64,000 bases of DNA from Micromonospora terminaliae (GTDB lineage: Bacteria; Actinomycetota; Actinomycetes; Mycobacteriales; Micromonosporaceae). Of this stretch, positions 42,305-51,700 are shown in pieces. The notes under the pieces were generated by a model. The model made no database searches, was not told where the DNA came from, and was given only the letters and a program-made list of their open reading frames with translations. Position 1 is the first letter of the stretch. Each line of letters begins with the position of its first letter. Made by a program: the position numbers and the translations under genes. Location of the stretch: NCBI RefSeq assembly GCF_009671205.1, contig NZ_CP045309.1:3286001-3350000 (forward strand), given 5' to 3'.

Positions 42305-42338
42305 ATCATATCGTCATTTCGTTGAATGACAATATGAT
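42305..42338. promoter_or_regulatory. Long palindrome between arsO-like gene and arsR
   Basis: The arms ATCATATCGTCATT (42305-42318) and AATGACAATATGAT (42325-42338) are inverse complements with one mismatch and a 6-base centre. The AT-rich element sits between the divergent starts (42298 and 42361) and is the best operator candidate in the island. Confidence 0.75.
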
Positions 42339-42360
42339 GATGGCGAGGGAAGGTGTGACC

Positions 42361-42693
42361 ATGAGCCAGACCGCCGCCGACCAGCCGGCCGGGCCGCAGA
42401 GCGCCGCTTCGGGCCTCGCGCCGCAGACGCAGGAGTTCCTCAAGGCCCTCGGCAGCCCGACCCGGCAGCGGATCATGATGCTGTTCGCCCGCGGCGCCGA
42501 GATGTCCGTGGGCGAGGTGGCCGAGCGGGCCGGCATCAGCCAGGCCACGGCGTCGCAGCAGCTGACGCTGCTGCGACGCGGCGGCGTGGTCACCTCGCGG
42601 CGAGACGGCAAGACGGTGTTCTACCGGGCTGACCGCGACGGCACCATCGCTGCCCTGACGGATCTGCAGTCCTATCTGGCGACCTGCTGCTAA
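42361..42693 (+). CDS. arsR: ArsR repressor with terminal Cys pair
   Basis: The 110-residue protein has FLKALGSPTRQRIMMLFARG and the recognition helix GISQATASQQLTLLRRGGVV. There is no CxC in the helix; the only cysteines are the last two residues (LATCC). ATG 42361 is selected for the GGGAAGG site upstream. It most likely binds the palindrome just upstream and controls itself and the divergent arsO-like gene. Confidence 0.87.
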   Translation: MSQTAADQPAGPQSAASGLAPQTQEFLKALGSPTRQRIMMLFARGAEMSVGEVAERAGISQATASQQLTLLRRGGVVTSRRDGKTVFYRADRDGTIAALTDLQSYLATCC

Positions 42694-42763
42694 GCAGCCG
42701 ACACCGACCCGGTGAGATCCGGGCCTCCACGAGACCGGCTTGACTCGGTAAACTTCCTCAGCG

Positions 42764-43462
42764 ATGGTTGACTCAATGAATGCTGAGCTTTCTTCCCTCG
42801 ACGGGCGAGCCCGCATCCACGCCGCTCTGGGTGACCCGGCGCGCCTGGCGATCGTGGACGCGCTCACCCTGGGCGACGCCTCGCCTGGGGAGATCGCACA
42901 CACGCTCGGCATGCCGACGAACCTGGTCGCCCACCACGTCAAGGTCCTCACCGACGCCGGCCTGGTCGTCAAGGGCCGCTCCGAGGGCGACCGGCGCCGC
43001 ACCTACCTTCGCCTGCGCCCTGAGACGCTGGCTGCTCTCGCCACCCCGCGGCTGGCCGGCGTGGGCCGGGTGGTGTTCGTGTGTACCCACAACTCGGCCC
43101 GCTCGCAGCTGGCCGCCGCGCTGTGGAAGCAGCGCGCCCACGGCGATGTCGCCTCCGCCGGCACGAAGCCCGCCACCCGGGTGCACCCGCGAGCGGTGGC
43201 CGTGGCCCACCGCCACGATCTCGACCTCGACCCGACCGGCACCGCCCACGTCGCCGATGTCGTCCGTCGCGACGACCTGGTGATCGCCGTCTGCGACAAC
43301 GCCCATGAGGAACTGACCGGCCCGCTGCGCCCCCGCCTGCACTGGTCGGTCCCGGACCCGGTGCGCGTGGACACCGACGAGGCGTTCGAGGCCGCCTACG
43401 CCGACCTGGCCGACCGCGTCGACCGGCTCGCGCCCGCCATCCTGCCCGGAGGCCCCCGATGA
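42764..43462 (+). CDS. ArsR-ArsC fusion (second copy)
   Basis: The 232-residue protein has an ArsR winged helix (ALGDPARLAIVDALTLGDAS; GMPTNLVAHHVKVLTDAGLV) and a low-molecular-weight ArsC domain with loop CTHNSARSQ (Cys107), typical of arsenate reductases. The counterpart of the distal relay is CDNAHEEL, keeping one Cys but losing the partner seen in the fusion at 2.3 kb, so another thiol, perhaps mycothiol, may complete the cycle. TTGACTC occurs twice just upstream (42740 and 42768). It overlaps the next gene (ATGA). Confidence 0.88.
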   Translation: MVDSMNAELSSLDGRARIHAALGDPARLAIVDALTLGDASPGEIAHTLGMPTNLVAHHVKVLTDAGLVVKGRSEGDRRRTYLRLRPETLAALATPRLAGVGRVVFVCTHNSARSQLAAALWKQRAHGDVASAGTKPATRVHPRAVAVAHRHDLDLDPTGTAHVADVVRRDDLVIAVCDNAHEELTGPLRPRLHWSVPDPVRVDTDEAFEAAYADLADRVDRLAPAILPGGPR

Positions 43463-44121
43463 CCGACATCACCGCCCACCCCCTCCAAGAGATCACCCTC
43501 GACCAGCAGGTCGCGCTGCACACCGCCGCGACGCGACTTGCTGAGGAGTTCGACGGCATCTACGGCACCGAAACCATCGAGCGGTTCCTGCAGACCAGCC
43601 ACGACCAGTTCGCCACCGCCGCCAGCATCGCCAACTTCCTGCCGCTGCTCGCCGAGCGCTTCGCCCGCCAGCGGCTACGGGCCCTCGCCCGGGTCGAGGG
43701 ACACCACCGCGACGGGCGCCCCGTCGTGCTGTTCCTGTGCACCCACAACGCCGGCCGCTCGCAGATGGCCTTGGGTTTCTTCACCCACCTGGCCGGCGAC
43801 CAGGCGATCGCCTGGTCCGGTGGCAGCGAACCCGGCATCGAGGTCAGCCCCTCCGCGACCGCGGCGATGACCGAGCGGGGCATCGACATCTCGGAGGAGT
43901 TCCCCAAGCCGTGGACCGACGAGGTGGTCCGGGCCGCCGACGTCGTGGTCACGATGGGCTGCGGCGACTTGTGCCTCATCTTCCCCGGCACCCGCTACGA
44001 GAACTGGACCGTCGACGACCCCGCCGGGCTCGACCTGGCCGACGTGCGGCCGATCCGCGACGAGATCGAGCGCCGCGTCCGTCGCCTGCTCGACGAGCTG
44101 AACGTCCCCGCCACCCGATAA
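43459..44121 (+). CDS. arsC: Arsenate reductase with N-terminal three-helix domain
   Basis: The 220-residue protein has a helical N-terminal domain (residues about 15-85; IERFLQTSHDQFATAASIAN) and an ArsC domain with loop CTHNAGRSQMA (Cys94) and VVTMGCGDLCLIFPG. This matches actinobacterial ArsC1'-type enzymes, which use mycothiol and mycoredoxin. It is coupled (ATGA) to the ArsR-ArsC fusion and followed by the aquaporin gene. Confidence 0.9.
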   Translation: MTDITAHPLQEITLDQQVALHTAATRLAEEFDGIYGTETIERFLQTSHDQFATAASIANFLPLLAERFARQRLRALARVEGHHRDGRPVVLFLCTHNAGRSQMALGFFTHLAGDQAIAWSGGSEPGIEVSPSATAAMTERGIDISEEFPKPWTDEVVRAADVVVTMGCGDLCLIFPGTRYENWTVDDPAGLDLADVRPIRDEIERRVRRLLDELNVPATR

Positions 44122-44171
44122 CCATTCCGCCCGACGATCCGGGACAGCACCATCATGGGAGATAAAGACTG

Positions 44172-44915
44172 ATGACCATCGCACTTCGGCGGCGCCTGCT
44201 GGCCGAGTTCGTCGGCACCGCCCTGCTGGTCACCGCCGTGGTCGGCTCCGGCATCATGGCTGCCACCCTCTCCCCCGGCGATGTGGGCCTGCAGTTACTG
44301 GAGAACTCCACCGCCACGGCGTTTGCTCTCGGCGCGCTGATCCTGATCTTCGGCCCGGTCTCCGGCGCGCACCTCAACCCCGTCGTCTCCGCCGCTGACT
44401 GGTTCCTCGGCCGCCGCGCCGGCACCGGCCTCACCGCCCGAGACCTGGGCGGCTACGTCGTGGCGCAGGTGCTGGGGGCGATCGCCGGGTCCGTGCTGGC
44501 CAACCTGATGTTCGACCTCGCCGCCGTCGACTTCTCCGGCAAGGACCGCGCCGCCGGCCACCTGTGGCTCGGTGAAGTCGTCGCCACCACCGGCCTGATC
44601 CTGCTGATCTTCGCCCTCGCCCGCTCTGGCCGCGCCGCGGTCGCACCCGCCGCCGTCGGCGCCTACATCGGCGCCGCCTACTGGTTCACCTCGTCGACCT
44701 CGTTCGCCAACCCGGCCGTCACCATCGGCCGCGCGTTCACCGACACCTTCGCCGGCATCGCCCCCACCTCCGTGCCCGGCTTCGTCCTCGCGCAGCTTGT
44801 GGGCCTTGCCCTCGGTGTCGGCCTGCTCGCCGCCCTCTACCCGGACGCGGGCGCCGCCGCCGACCAGGTCGTCGTCCCCACCGACGAGGACGCCGCCATC
44901 GGTCGCCGCTCATGA
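44172..44915 (+). CDS. Aquaglyceroporin (AqpS-like), probable arsenite channel
   Basis: The 247-residue MIP protein has two selectivity loops: GAHLNPVVSAAD (NPA changed to NPV) and SFANPAVTIGRAFTDTFAGI (NPA kept). In Sinorhizobium an aquaglyceroporin, AqpS, replaces ArsB and lets As(III) made by ArsC leave the cell; the position between two arsC genes, and lack of ArsB/ACR3 in the window, suggest the same here. The NPV variation may tune the pore. Confidence 0.88.
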   Translation: MTIALRRRLLAEFVGTALLVTAVVGSGIMAATLSPGDVGLQLLENSTATAFALGALILIFGPVSGAHLNPVVSAADWFLGRRAGTGLTARDLGGYVVAQVLGAIAGSVLANLMFDLAAVDFSGKDRAAGHLWLGEVVATTGLILLIFALARSGRAAVAPAAVGAYIGAAYWFTSSTSFANPAVTIGRAFTDTFAGIAPTSVPGFVLAQLVGLALGVGLLAALYPDAGAAADQVVVPTDEDAAIGRRS

Positions 44916-45094
44916 CAACCCCGCACCCACATTGCACCAGCGGCACTCGGCCTGACGCGGGATTGGTCAACCGCCGCCGTGACCCCGGCCGCTACCGGAC
45001 GCTCGACCGCAACAGCGACCCAGCCAACCTGTTCCCCGACCCCGACGACAAGCCGGTCAACCGGCCCTCGCACCGCATGGAAGGCACCCGATGA
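44912..45094 (+). CDS. 60-residue protein coupled between aquaporin and arsC
   Basis: The frame begins with ATG overlapping the aquaporin stop (ATGA) and ends overlapping the arsC start (ATGA). The product is polar with TLDRNSDPANLFPDPDDKPV near the middle and one cysteine. Coupling at both ends supports translation. No family recognised; it may mainly secure translation of arsC. Confidence 0.5.
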   Translation: MTTPHPHCTSGTRPDAGLVNRRRDPGRYRTLDRNSDPANLFPDPDDKPVNRPSHRMEGTR

Positions 45095-45498
45095 GCGACA
45101 AGCCCAGCGTCCTGTTCGTCTGCGTCCACAACGCAGGCCGCTCCCAGATGGCCGCCGGCTGGCTGCGCCACCTCGCCGGCGACACCGTCGAAGTCCGCTC
45201 CGCCGGCAGCGCCCCCGCCGACCAGGTCAACCCCGCCGCCGTCGAGGCCATGCGCGAGGTCGGCATCGACATCACCGACCAGACTCCCAAGCTCCTGGAG
45301 TACGAGACCGCGGAGTCCTCCGACGTCATCGTCACCATGGGCTGCGGCGACGCCTGCCCCGTCTTCCCCGGCAAGCGCTACGAGGACTGGAAGCTCGAAG
45401 ACCCCGCCGGCAAGGGCGTCGACGCCGTCCGCCCGATCCGCGACGAGATCCGTTCCCGCGTGGAGCAGCTGCTCACCGAACTGCGCCCCACCGCCTGA
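45091..45498 (+). CDS. arsC: Arsenate reductase (low-molecular-weight type)
   Basis: The 135-residue protein is a single ArsC domain: VLFVCVHNAGRSQMAAGWL (Cys11, CX5R), VRSAGSAPADQVNPAAVEAM and VTMGCGDACPVFPGKRYEDW. Length and motifs fit the mycothiol-transferase type of actinobacteria. It is the last intact gene of the arsRC-arsC-aqpS-arsC operon. Confidence 0.92.
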   Translation: MSDKPSVLFVCVHNAGRSQMAAGWLRHLAGDTVEVRSAGSAPADQVNPAAVEAMREVGIDITDQTPKLLEYETAESSDVIVTMGCGDACPVFPGKRYEDWKLEDPAGKGVDAVRPIRDEIRSRVEQLLTELRPTA

Positions 45499-45563
45499 CA
45501 ACGCCCTCGTTGCCGCCCACCGGGTCCCACCCCGGTGGGCGCACCCCTGAGCAGGAGCCCCTC

Positions 45564-45665
45564 GTGTCCGATCCGCACCGCCTGATCCGCCAGGCGATCA
45601 CCGCCGCCGGCACCGGCTGCGCCGCCGCCCTCGACACCGAGCGCTACCGCGCCGCCGTGGCCTGA
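45564..45665 (+). pseudogene. C-terminal fragment of thioredoxin reductase
   Basis: GTG 45564 opens a 33-codon frame: HRLIRQAITAAGTGCAAALD then TERYRAAVA. This is the C-terminal end of TrxB (RQAI-T-AAG-x-GC-x-AALD-x-ERY). FAD and NADPH domains and the CxxC are gone. Its place after arsC suggests the operon once supplied its own thioredoxin reductase. Confidence 0.8.
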
Positions 45666-45714
45666 CCGGCGCCGCCCGAGGCGCGGCCAACTCGGCCGGG
45701 CATCCGGCCGACGA

Positions 45715-46758
45715 TCATCCGCGCAGGCGGGAGGTGATGTCGGCGACCGTCGCTTTCGCTGTCCGGCCGGCACCCACCAGCGTGGCTGACGCCGGTCCGG
45801 TCCAATCGCCGTAACCCAGCAGGTACAGGCGAGAGTCGTCCACCGACCGGGTGCCCTCGGTGGCGACCTCCCCTTGCCGCCATCCGGGCAGCAGCGACGC
45901 GAGGTGGGTGAGGTTGGGCTGGAAACCCGTACACCAGATGATGGCGTCGCAGGGCTGCTCTGCGCCATCGGCCCACCGCACACCACGATCGGTCAGCCGG
46001 GCGAACATCGGACGGGCGTGCAGAACTGCGCGGTCGCGCGCCTCGCGGACGCTGGGCACCATCACGATGTCGCCGAGGTCGCTGACACCGCCACCGGCAC
46101 CACCGGCGGCCTTGCGGGTGGCCACACCGAACAGCACCCGACCGTCGACGTCGTCCGGCATGAACCGCGCCGGGCGCAGGGTGACCCAGGTGGCCTCGGC
46201 GATCCGGGACACCTCCGCCAAGATCTGCGCCGCGGAGTTGCCTCCCCCGACGATCACGACCCGCTGCCCCCGGAACTGCTCCGGCGAGGTGTAGTTCACC
46301 GTGTGCAGCTGCCGGCCGGCGAACTCGTCACGGCCTGGGATGTCGGGCACGTACGGGCACTCCCACGTACCGGTGGCGGAGATGACGTACCGGGCCAGCC
46401 AGCTCCCGTCGTCGGTCTGCACCGCCAGGCGCTCCCCGGCGCGCCGCACCTCATGGACCCGGACCGGCCGGCGCACCCGCAGGTCGTACCGCTGCTCGTA
46501 GGCCCGTAGGTAGTCCACGACATGCCCGGCGGTCGGGAACTCCTCGCCCTCCTGCCGAGGCATCCCCCACCCCAGCAGCGGGCTGTACTCCGCCGGAGAG
46601 AACAACCGCAACGAGTTCCAGCCATGCCGCCACGCGCCACCCGGCTGCGACTGGCCGTCGAGGATGACGTAATCCAGACCGGCTCGGCGCAGGTAGTAGC
46701 CCACCGCCAAACCCGCCTGCCCACCTCCTACGACCGCCACATCACACGATCCGGCCAC
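45715..46758 (-). CDS. Flavin-containing monooxygenase-like protein (ArsO-like)
   Basis: The 347-residue protein has VVGGGQAGLAVGYYLRRAGL (FAD), WNSLRLFSPAEYSPLLGW, VIVGGGNSAAQILAEVSRI (NADPH) and WCTGFQPNLTHLAS. It is the third flavoprotein of this kind in the island. GTG 46758 is preceded by GGAGGAGG; upstream ATGs at 46788-46791 would add about ten residues. Divergent from the last arsR. Confidence 0.82.
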   Translation of the reverse strand: MAGSCDVAVVGGGQAGLAVGYYLRRAGLDYVILDGQSQPGGAWRHGWNSLRLFSPAEYSPLLGWGMPRQEGEEFPTAGHVVDYLRAYEQRYDLRVRRPVRVHEVRRAGERLAVQTDDGSWLARYVISATGTWECPYVPDIPGRDEFAGRQLHTVNYTSPEQFRGQRVVIVGGGNSAAQILAEVSRIAEATWVTLRPARFMPDDVDGRVLFGVATRKAAGGAGGGVSDLGDIVMVPSVREARDRAVLHARPMFARLTDRGVRWADGAEQPCDAIIWCTGFQPNLTHLASLLPGWRQGEVATEGTRSVDDSRLYLLGYGDWTGPASATLVGAGRTAKATVADITSRLRG

Positions 46759-46940
46759 GCTCCGGCACCTCCTCCGCCCGCAGATCATCATGCCGAGCGG
46801 CTGAAGATGCCGACACGCGGGCCGACGCCCACACCCCCGTCCGGGCACGGACGCGGCCGGTAGCAGGAGATCCCTACCCCCCGACCGCCGGTGGGCCTCG
46901 TACCGGGTTCCGCCAGCGCATTGATGGTGTTGGTGCAACG

Positions 46941-47315
46941 ATGCATGACGTGGGAACCCCGAAAACCGCCGCACCCGCTGTTGTCTCGCCGCTCGCCGGC
47001 GAGCCGATCAAGCGCGCCGACGCCGAACGGCTCGCGGGAGTGCTGAAGGCCGTCGCCGACCCGGCCCGCCTGCGACTGCTCAGTCTGATCCAGTCCGCTC
47101 CCGAGGGTGAGGCGTCCGTCAGTGACCTCACCGCGCCGCTCGGCCTCTCCCAGCCGACCGTGAGTCATCACCTGCGGATCCTCACCGAGGCCGGCCTGCT
47201 CGAGCGCGAGAAGCGGGGCGTCTGGGCGTACTACCGCCTGGTGCCGTCCGCGATCGCGGCAATCGCCGAACTGCTGACGCCGCCCCGCAAGCGGGCGACC
47301 AGGAAAACCCGCTAA
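46941..47315 (+). CDS. ArsR-family regulator lacking the helix cysteines
   Basis: The 124-residue protein is close in plan to the arsR at 40.8 kb (LKAVADPARLRLLSLIQSAP; LSQPTVSHHLRILTEAGLLE), but the metal motif ACVCDL reads ASVSDL, with both cysteines replaced by serine, and it has no cysteine anywhere. It therefore cannot sense As(III) through the classical site. TTGATGGTG (46921) with GCAA nearby is a weak version of the operator motif. No ribosome site is evident before ATG 46941. Confidence 0.85.
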   Translation: MHDVGTPKTAAPAVVSPLAGEPIKRADAERLAGVLKAVADPARLRLLSLIQSAPEGEASVSDLTAPLGLSQPTVSHHLRILTEAGLLEREKRGVWAYYRLVPSAIAAIAELLTPPRKRATRKTR

Positions 47316-47574
47316 GCGCCACTGTCAAAGACCGCCGGCGCCGGCCCTGCCGACAATTGGATCCGCTCTGGTCGCGGCCGGTTTCATCCCGCCGAGAAGG
47401 TCCCGGCAGCGCTCTCGATTCCACAACCCACCGCTGGGCAAGCCCGCGGCCGGGTCGCTGACCACTTGGACTCGGTCACGCTGAAGGTATGGCTGTCACG
47501 GCCACGCAACTGCGGCGACGGGCCAACCGCCTGCCCTCGCTGGTGCGGGCGCCGGTGCCGGGGAGTGCGGATTA

Positions 47575-47916
47575 TCATCCGAACCGCCACTGGGCTTCTT
47601 CGAGGAAGTCCGCGTGCTGGGCTTCCTCCCACTCCCGCATGCTCCGGTACCGGTCTCTGCAGTACCGCCGCTGCAGGTGATCGACGAACTGGGTCCGCTC
47701 GGCGTCGTTCGCCAGCCGCAGCCCTCGGTCGTCGTTGCCCGCTTGCAATACGACACCACCGTCGGGCTCAACGGTCAGGGTGATCTCGTCGTCACGCGGA
47801 TCAGGAGCACGAGCGGCCAAGTACGCCAAGTAGATGTAGCGGTAGTCGAACTCGTCGTGTCGGTCGTGCACCCAGTCAAGCCATTGATCGGCCTGCGCCA
47901 AGGTCCACGGTTCCAT
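47575..47916 (-). CDS. Hypothetical protein
   Basis: The 113-residue acidic protein reads WTLAQADQWLDWVHDRHDEF early, then LTVEPDGGVVLQAGNDDRGL and a basic-aromatic C terminus (RYCRDRYRSMREWEEAQHAD). GGGGAGGGG precedes ATG 47916. I recognise no family. The flanking gaps 47316-47574 and 47917-48369 hold no other convincing gene. Confidence 0.65.
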   Translation of the reverse strand: MEPWTLAQADQWLDWVHDRHDEFDYRYIYLAYLAARAPDPRDDEITLTVEPDGGVVLQAGNDDRGLRLANDAERTQFVDHLQRRYCRDRYRSMREWEEAQHADFLEEAQWRFG

Positions 47917-48369
47917 ACGCCCCTCCCCTAGATCCCCGCCGGGGCCACGCCACCCTTCTGTCATAGATCCAAGGCTATTGAATGGCCGCCACCCACCCGT
48001 GCGGACAGCGCGGCCACGTGGCACGCCCACCGCAACTGTTGTCACAGTCGGCAGCGGGTGGCGGATGAGGCGGCAAGCCTGGGCTTGAGCTCGCCGCCCG
48101 CTGACCACGTCACTGGCATCCGGCCATACGCCTCCTCGCCTCGGAAGCCCGCACCTGCTCTCAATTCGCAACCCGCCCGGTGGGAACCTGAGGGCTAGGA
48201 GCGCGCGGCCGCCATGGGGCGTCAGGAGCTGCAAGTGTTCAGCATGCTCTGCAGGGCGGACTTCTCCGACGACCGCAGGGTCAGCCCCCAGGTGTACTTC
48301 ACGGTGATCCACATCTTGTGCGGCTGCCAGGTGGACGGGCCTGAACCTGACCGACGACCCGGAAACACA

Positions 48370-48407
48370 AACGGTGCGGGCAAGTGTAGATCTTGCCACG
48401 CACCGTT
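48370..48407 (-). terminator. Intrinsic terminator of the tRNA-Leu gene
   Basis: AACGGTGCG-GGCAAG pairs with CTTGCC-a-CGCACCGTT (15 bp, one bulged base, 7-base loop). On the minus strand it is followed by TTTGTGTTT, and it begins 11 bases beyond the tRNA CCA end. Confidence 0.85.
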
Positions 48408-48417
48408 GGGAATCTGT

Positions 48418-48504
48418 TGGTGTCCGAGGGGGGACTTGAACCCCCACGCCCTATACGGGCACTAGCACCTCAAGCTAGCGCGTCTGCCATTCCGCCACCC
48501 GGAC
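48418..48504 (-). tRNA. tRNA-Leu (anticodon GAG)
   Basis: On the minus strand the acceptor stem GTCCGGG pairs with CTCGGAC, the anticodon stem CTAGC/GCTAG encloses TTGAGGT (anticodon GAG), a long variable arm (TGCCCGTATAGGGCG) marks a class II tRNA, and the T arm is GGGGGTTCAAGTCCCCC. Discriminator A and a genomically encoded CCA follow. No mobile element is attached to this tRNA. Confidence 0.95.
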
Positions 48505-48736
48505 CTGCTCGTCCAGCCTACCCTGTCGGCCGAGGTGATCTTCTCACCGGTTCGGCCGCCCCGGTGGGCCGCACGGGGCATTACTGTACACGGCCCAGGT
48601 GGATCATGCACATCGCCGCCACCCCGCCACTTTTCCGCAGCTCAGCGCACCGCCGCGGCCGCCCGCGCCGGCACTCCGTACCGGATCCCGGGGGGTGGGT
48701 AGCGAGGAACCGGCGATTCCGGGCAGCATTGCTCAC

Positions 48737-51700
48737 GTGTCCCACCCCTCCCCCCTGACCGCCGCTCAACACCAGGCCCTCGCGCTGCGCTCCGCGGGTG
48801 ACCTGACGACCGCCCGCCGCCTGCTCGCCGACACCATCGCGGCGGCCCGACCGGCGTTCGGGGAGGACCACCCCGACGTACTGGCCACCGGCCACCTGCT
48901 CGCCCGCCTGCACCGCGAGGCCGACGACCCGGCCGCCGCCCGCCGGGTGCTCGAAGAGGCCTACGCGGCCGGCGAGCGTCGCCGCGGCGACGCCGACCCG
49001 TTGATGCTCGCGCTCAGTTTCGACCTCGCCGGGGTCGCCGAGGAACTCGGCAACCGGCACGAGGCCCGCCGCAACTACACCCGCGTGGCCACCGCCGGGC
49101 CCGCCGTGCTCGGTCCGGACCACCCCGCGGTACGCGCAGCCCGCCAGTACCTCGGCGGCTCCGCCGCCGCTCCCGTCCCGCCCGGCCCGCCCCCCGGCGG
49201 CTCCGCCGCCGCCGCCGGTCACCAACCGGATCCCGGGGCGCTGTCCGGGCCGACCATGTCGCTGCCGGCAGTGCAGCAGCCGTACCCACCGCAGCCCGCT
49301 CCGCCGCACCCCGGCGCGCCCGCGACGCCCGTTCCCGCGCCACCGGTGCCCGGCGCCGAGTGGGCACCGGCATCCGGGCCGGCCCGACCGGCCCCCTGGG
49401 CACCGCCCGCCTCCGGTCCGCCGGCGCACCTGCCGCCACCGCCACCGGTCCCTCCCCTGCCGACCGGCGCCTCGGCCGCCCCGCTGCCCCCGCCCCCGGT
49501 CGTCCCCCCGCCGACGTCCGCGCCGCCGACCTCGGCTTTCGGCCCGGGTGCCGCTCCGGGCAGCGGGTCGAGCGACTGGGGGGCCACCACGGAGGCGACG
49601 ACGCGGTTCCCCGCGCCGCCCGTCACCGGCCCGGCCGTCCCGGCACCACCGCCGGTCGCCGCCGTCCCGCCGGCACCCGGGGTCACGCCGGTCGCGCCCC
49701 CGCCCGTTCCGGCACCACCGAGCGTGCCCGGCCCGGTTCCCCCTGCGCCGCACCCGGCGTCGTACACAGCCGGCTCGGCGCATCCCGCCCCGTCGGCGCC
49801 GGTACCGCTCACGCACGCGCCCGTCGTGCCGCCCGGGCCGCGCCCCACGCCGCCGGTCGGGTCGATGCCCCCCGCGTCCCACGTGGCGCCGCCGGTCGTA
49901 CCGATGCCGGCACCGCCGAGCCCGCCGCCGTCCGGCGTGCCGACCAGGCCCACGTCCAGCCCGGTGCCTCCGGTCGCACCGGCGCCGGTACCGCCCGCGC
50001 CGACGCCGCCGGTCACTGCCGCACCGCAGGCAGGCGGGGCGTCGGTCCCCTTGCCGCCGGCGCCGGTCATCCCGCTTCCGGCCCAGCCGGTGTCGACGCC
50101 GCCGGTGCCCGGCACGGCGCCTGGCGCGCCGACCTCCGGCGTGCCCGGACCGCCGGCTCCGCCCACCGCTGCCGTGCCACCGGCTCCGCGGCTCCCGGCC
50201 CCGACCTCTGCCCCACCCGCCGCCGGCGTGCTTCCGCCGCCGCCGGCCATCCCGGTCTCCGCCCCGCCGACATCCGGTCCGCCGATCCCGGCGCCCACGT
50301 CGGCCGTGCCGGCGACGGGTGTCCCGTCACCTGAACCGCCGGTCCGGCCGGCCGCCGCAGCGGGTGAGCGGACCGACGCCCCCGCGTCGGCGCCGGGGTG
50401 GGACAAGCCGACCATCCAGGTGCGGCAGATCGGTCCGCTGCTCCGGGAGGAGGCCGAGCGGCTCGCCGCCTCGCGGCCCCCGGATGCGACCGCTCCGATG
50501 AGCATCCCGCCCGTCAGCGCGCCACCGGCGAGCAGCCCGCCCGTCAGCGCACCACCGGTGAGCGCGCCGCCCGTCAGCGCACCACCGGTGAGCAGCCCAC
50601 CCGTCAACACGCCACCAATGAGCGCGCCGCCCGTCAACGCGCCACCAATGAGCGCGCCGCCGATGAGCGGGCCGCCAGTGAGCGGGCCGCCAGTGGGCCG
50701 GCCGCCCGCCGGGACCTCCGTCGCGGAAGCCGCGTCCGCCGGGCCATCCACGGGCGAGCGGGCGCCGGGCTCGCCGGTGAGCGGGCGGCCGTCGCCGGGC
50801 ACCGCGCGGGACGGCCAGTCCTCGGTGGAGTCAGCCGGCCCCGACGCGCGGCCGGTGCAGGGCCCGTCGGCCGGGGTCGTGCCGGTCAGCGGCGGCCCCC
50901 TGCCGCCCGCGCCGGCCAACACGCCTACCCCGCGGATTCCGGACAGCGACGCGTCCGCTGACGGCGGGCACCTGGCCGCGCCACCCGTGAGCGGGCCGCC
51001 GGCAAGTGCTACCCCACCGCCCGGCCATCCGATGAGCGGGCCACCCGGCCATCCCGTGAGCGGGCCACCCGGTTATCCGGTCGGCGGCGCGCCCGGTCAC
51101 CCGGTGAGCGGTCCGCCGGCAGCGGCGCCGGTCAGCGCCTCACCCGTGCCGCCGTGGGGCATGACCGCGCCGCCGTGGAGCAGCGCCGCCCCGCCGCAGG
51201 CCCTCGACCGGCCCGGCGACCGCCGTCCCGAGCCGGTCGTGGAGACGCCCGACACGGTGCGGCCCGACACGGTGGACGCCGGTCCGGACCCCGCGCCGGA
51301 GAGCGGCGACGACGCGCCCCGGTCCCTGCCGGTCTACGACGGGTTGCTCGACTTCCCCGAGTCGCAGCAGCCGGCTCCGGAGCCGTACCCGGGTCAGGAG
51401 GCCTGGCCGGCGGTGCCGCCGGCGTTCCACCAGCCGGCCGCGTACCCGGTGGCGGAGGAGCCGGAGCCGCGCGGCCGCAACCGGACGGTGGTGGCCGTGG
51501 TGGCGGGCGCCGTGGTGGTCGTGGTGGCGGCGGTCGTCGGCGTGGGCGCGGTGCTGCTCAACCGCGATCCCGCGCCACCGCCCGCGCCGACGCCGACCGC
51601 GGCCAGGCCGAAGGTCAGCGGTCCGCCGCCGGGTGAGCTGAAGTTGCAGGACGACACCACGACGATCACGGTCACCTGGACCGACCCGACCGGCGGTGGG

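Noticed and set aside
48418..48504. tRNA-Leu as an integration site of a mobile element
   Set aside because: No integrase, excisionase or duplicated tRNA 3' end is visible on either side within the window.
50498..50707. Regular 15-base repeats as a CRISPR array
   Set aside because: The units are contiguous codons of a proline-rich protein, with no spacers and no cas genes.
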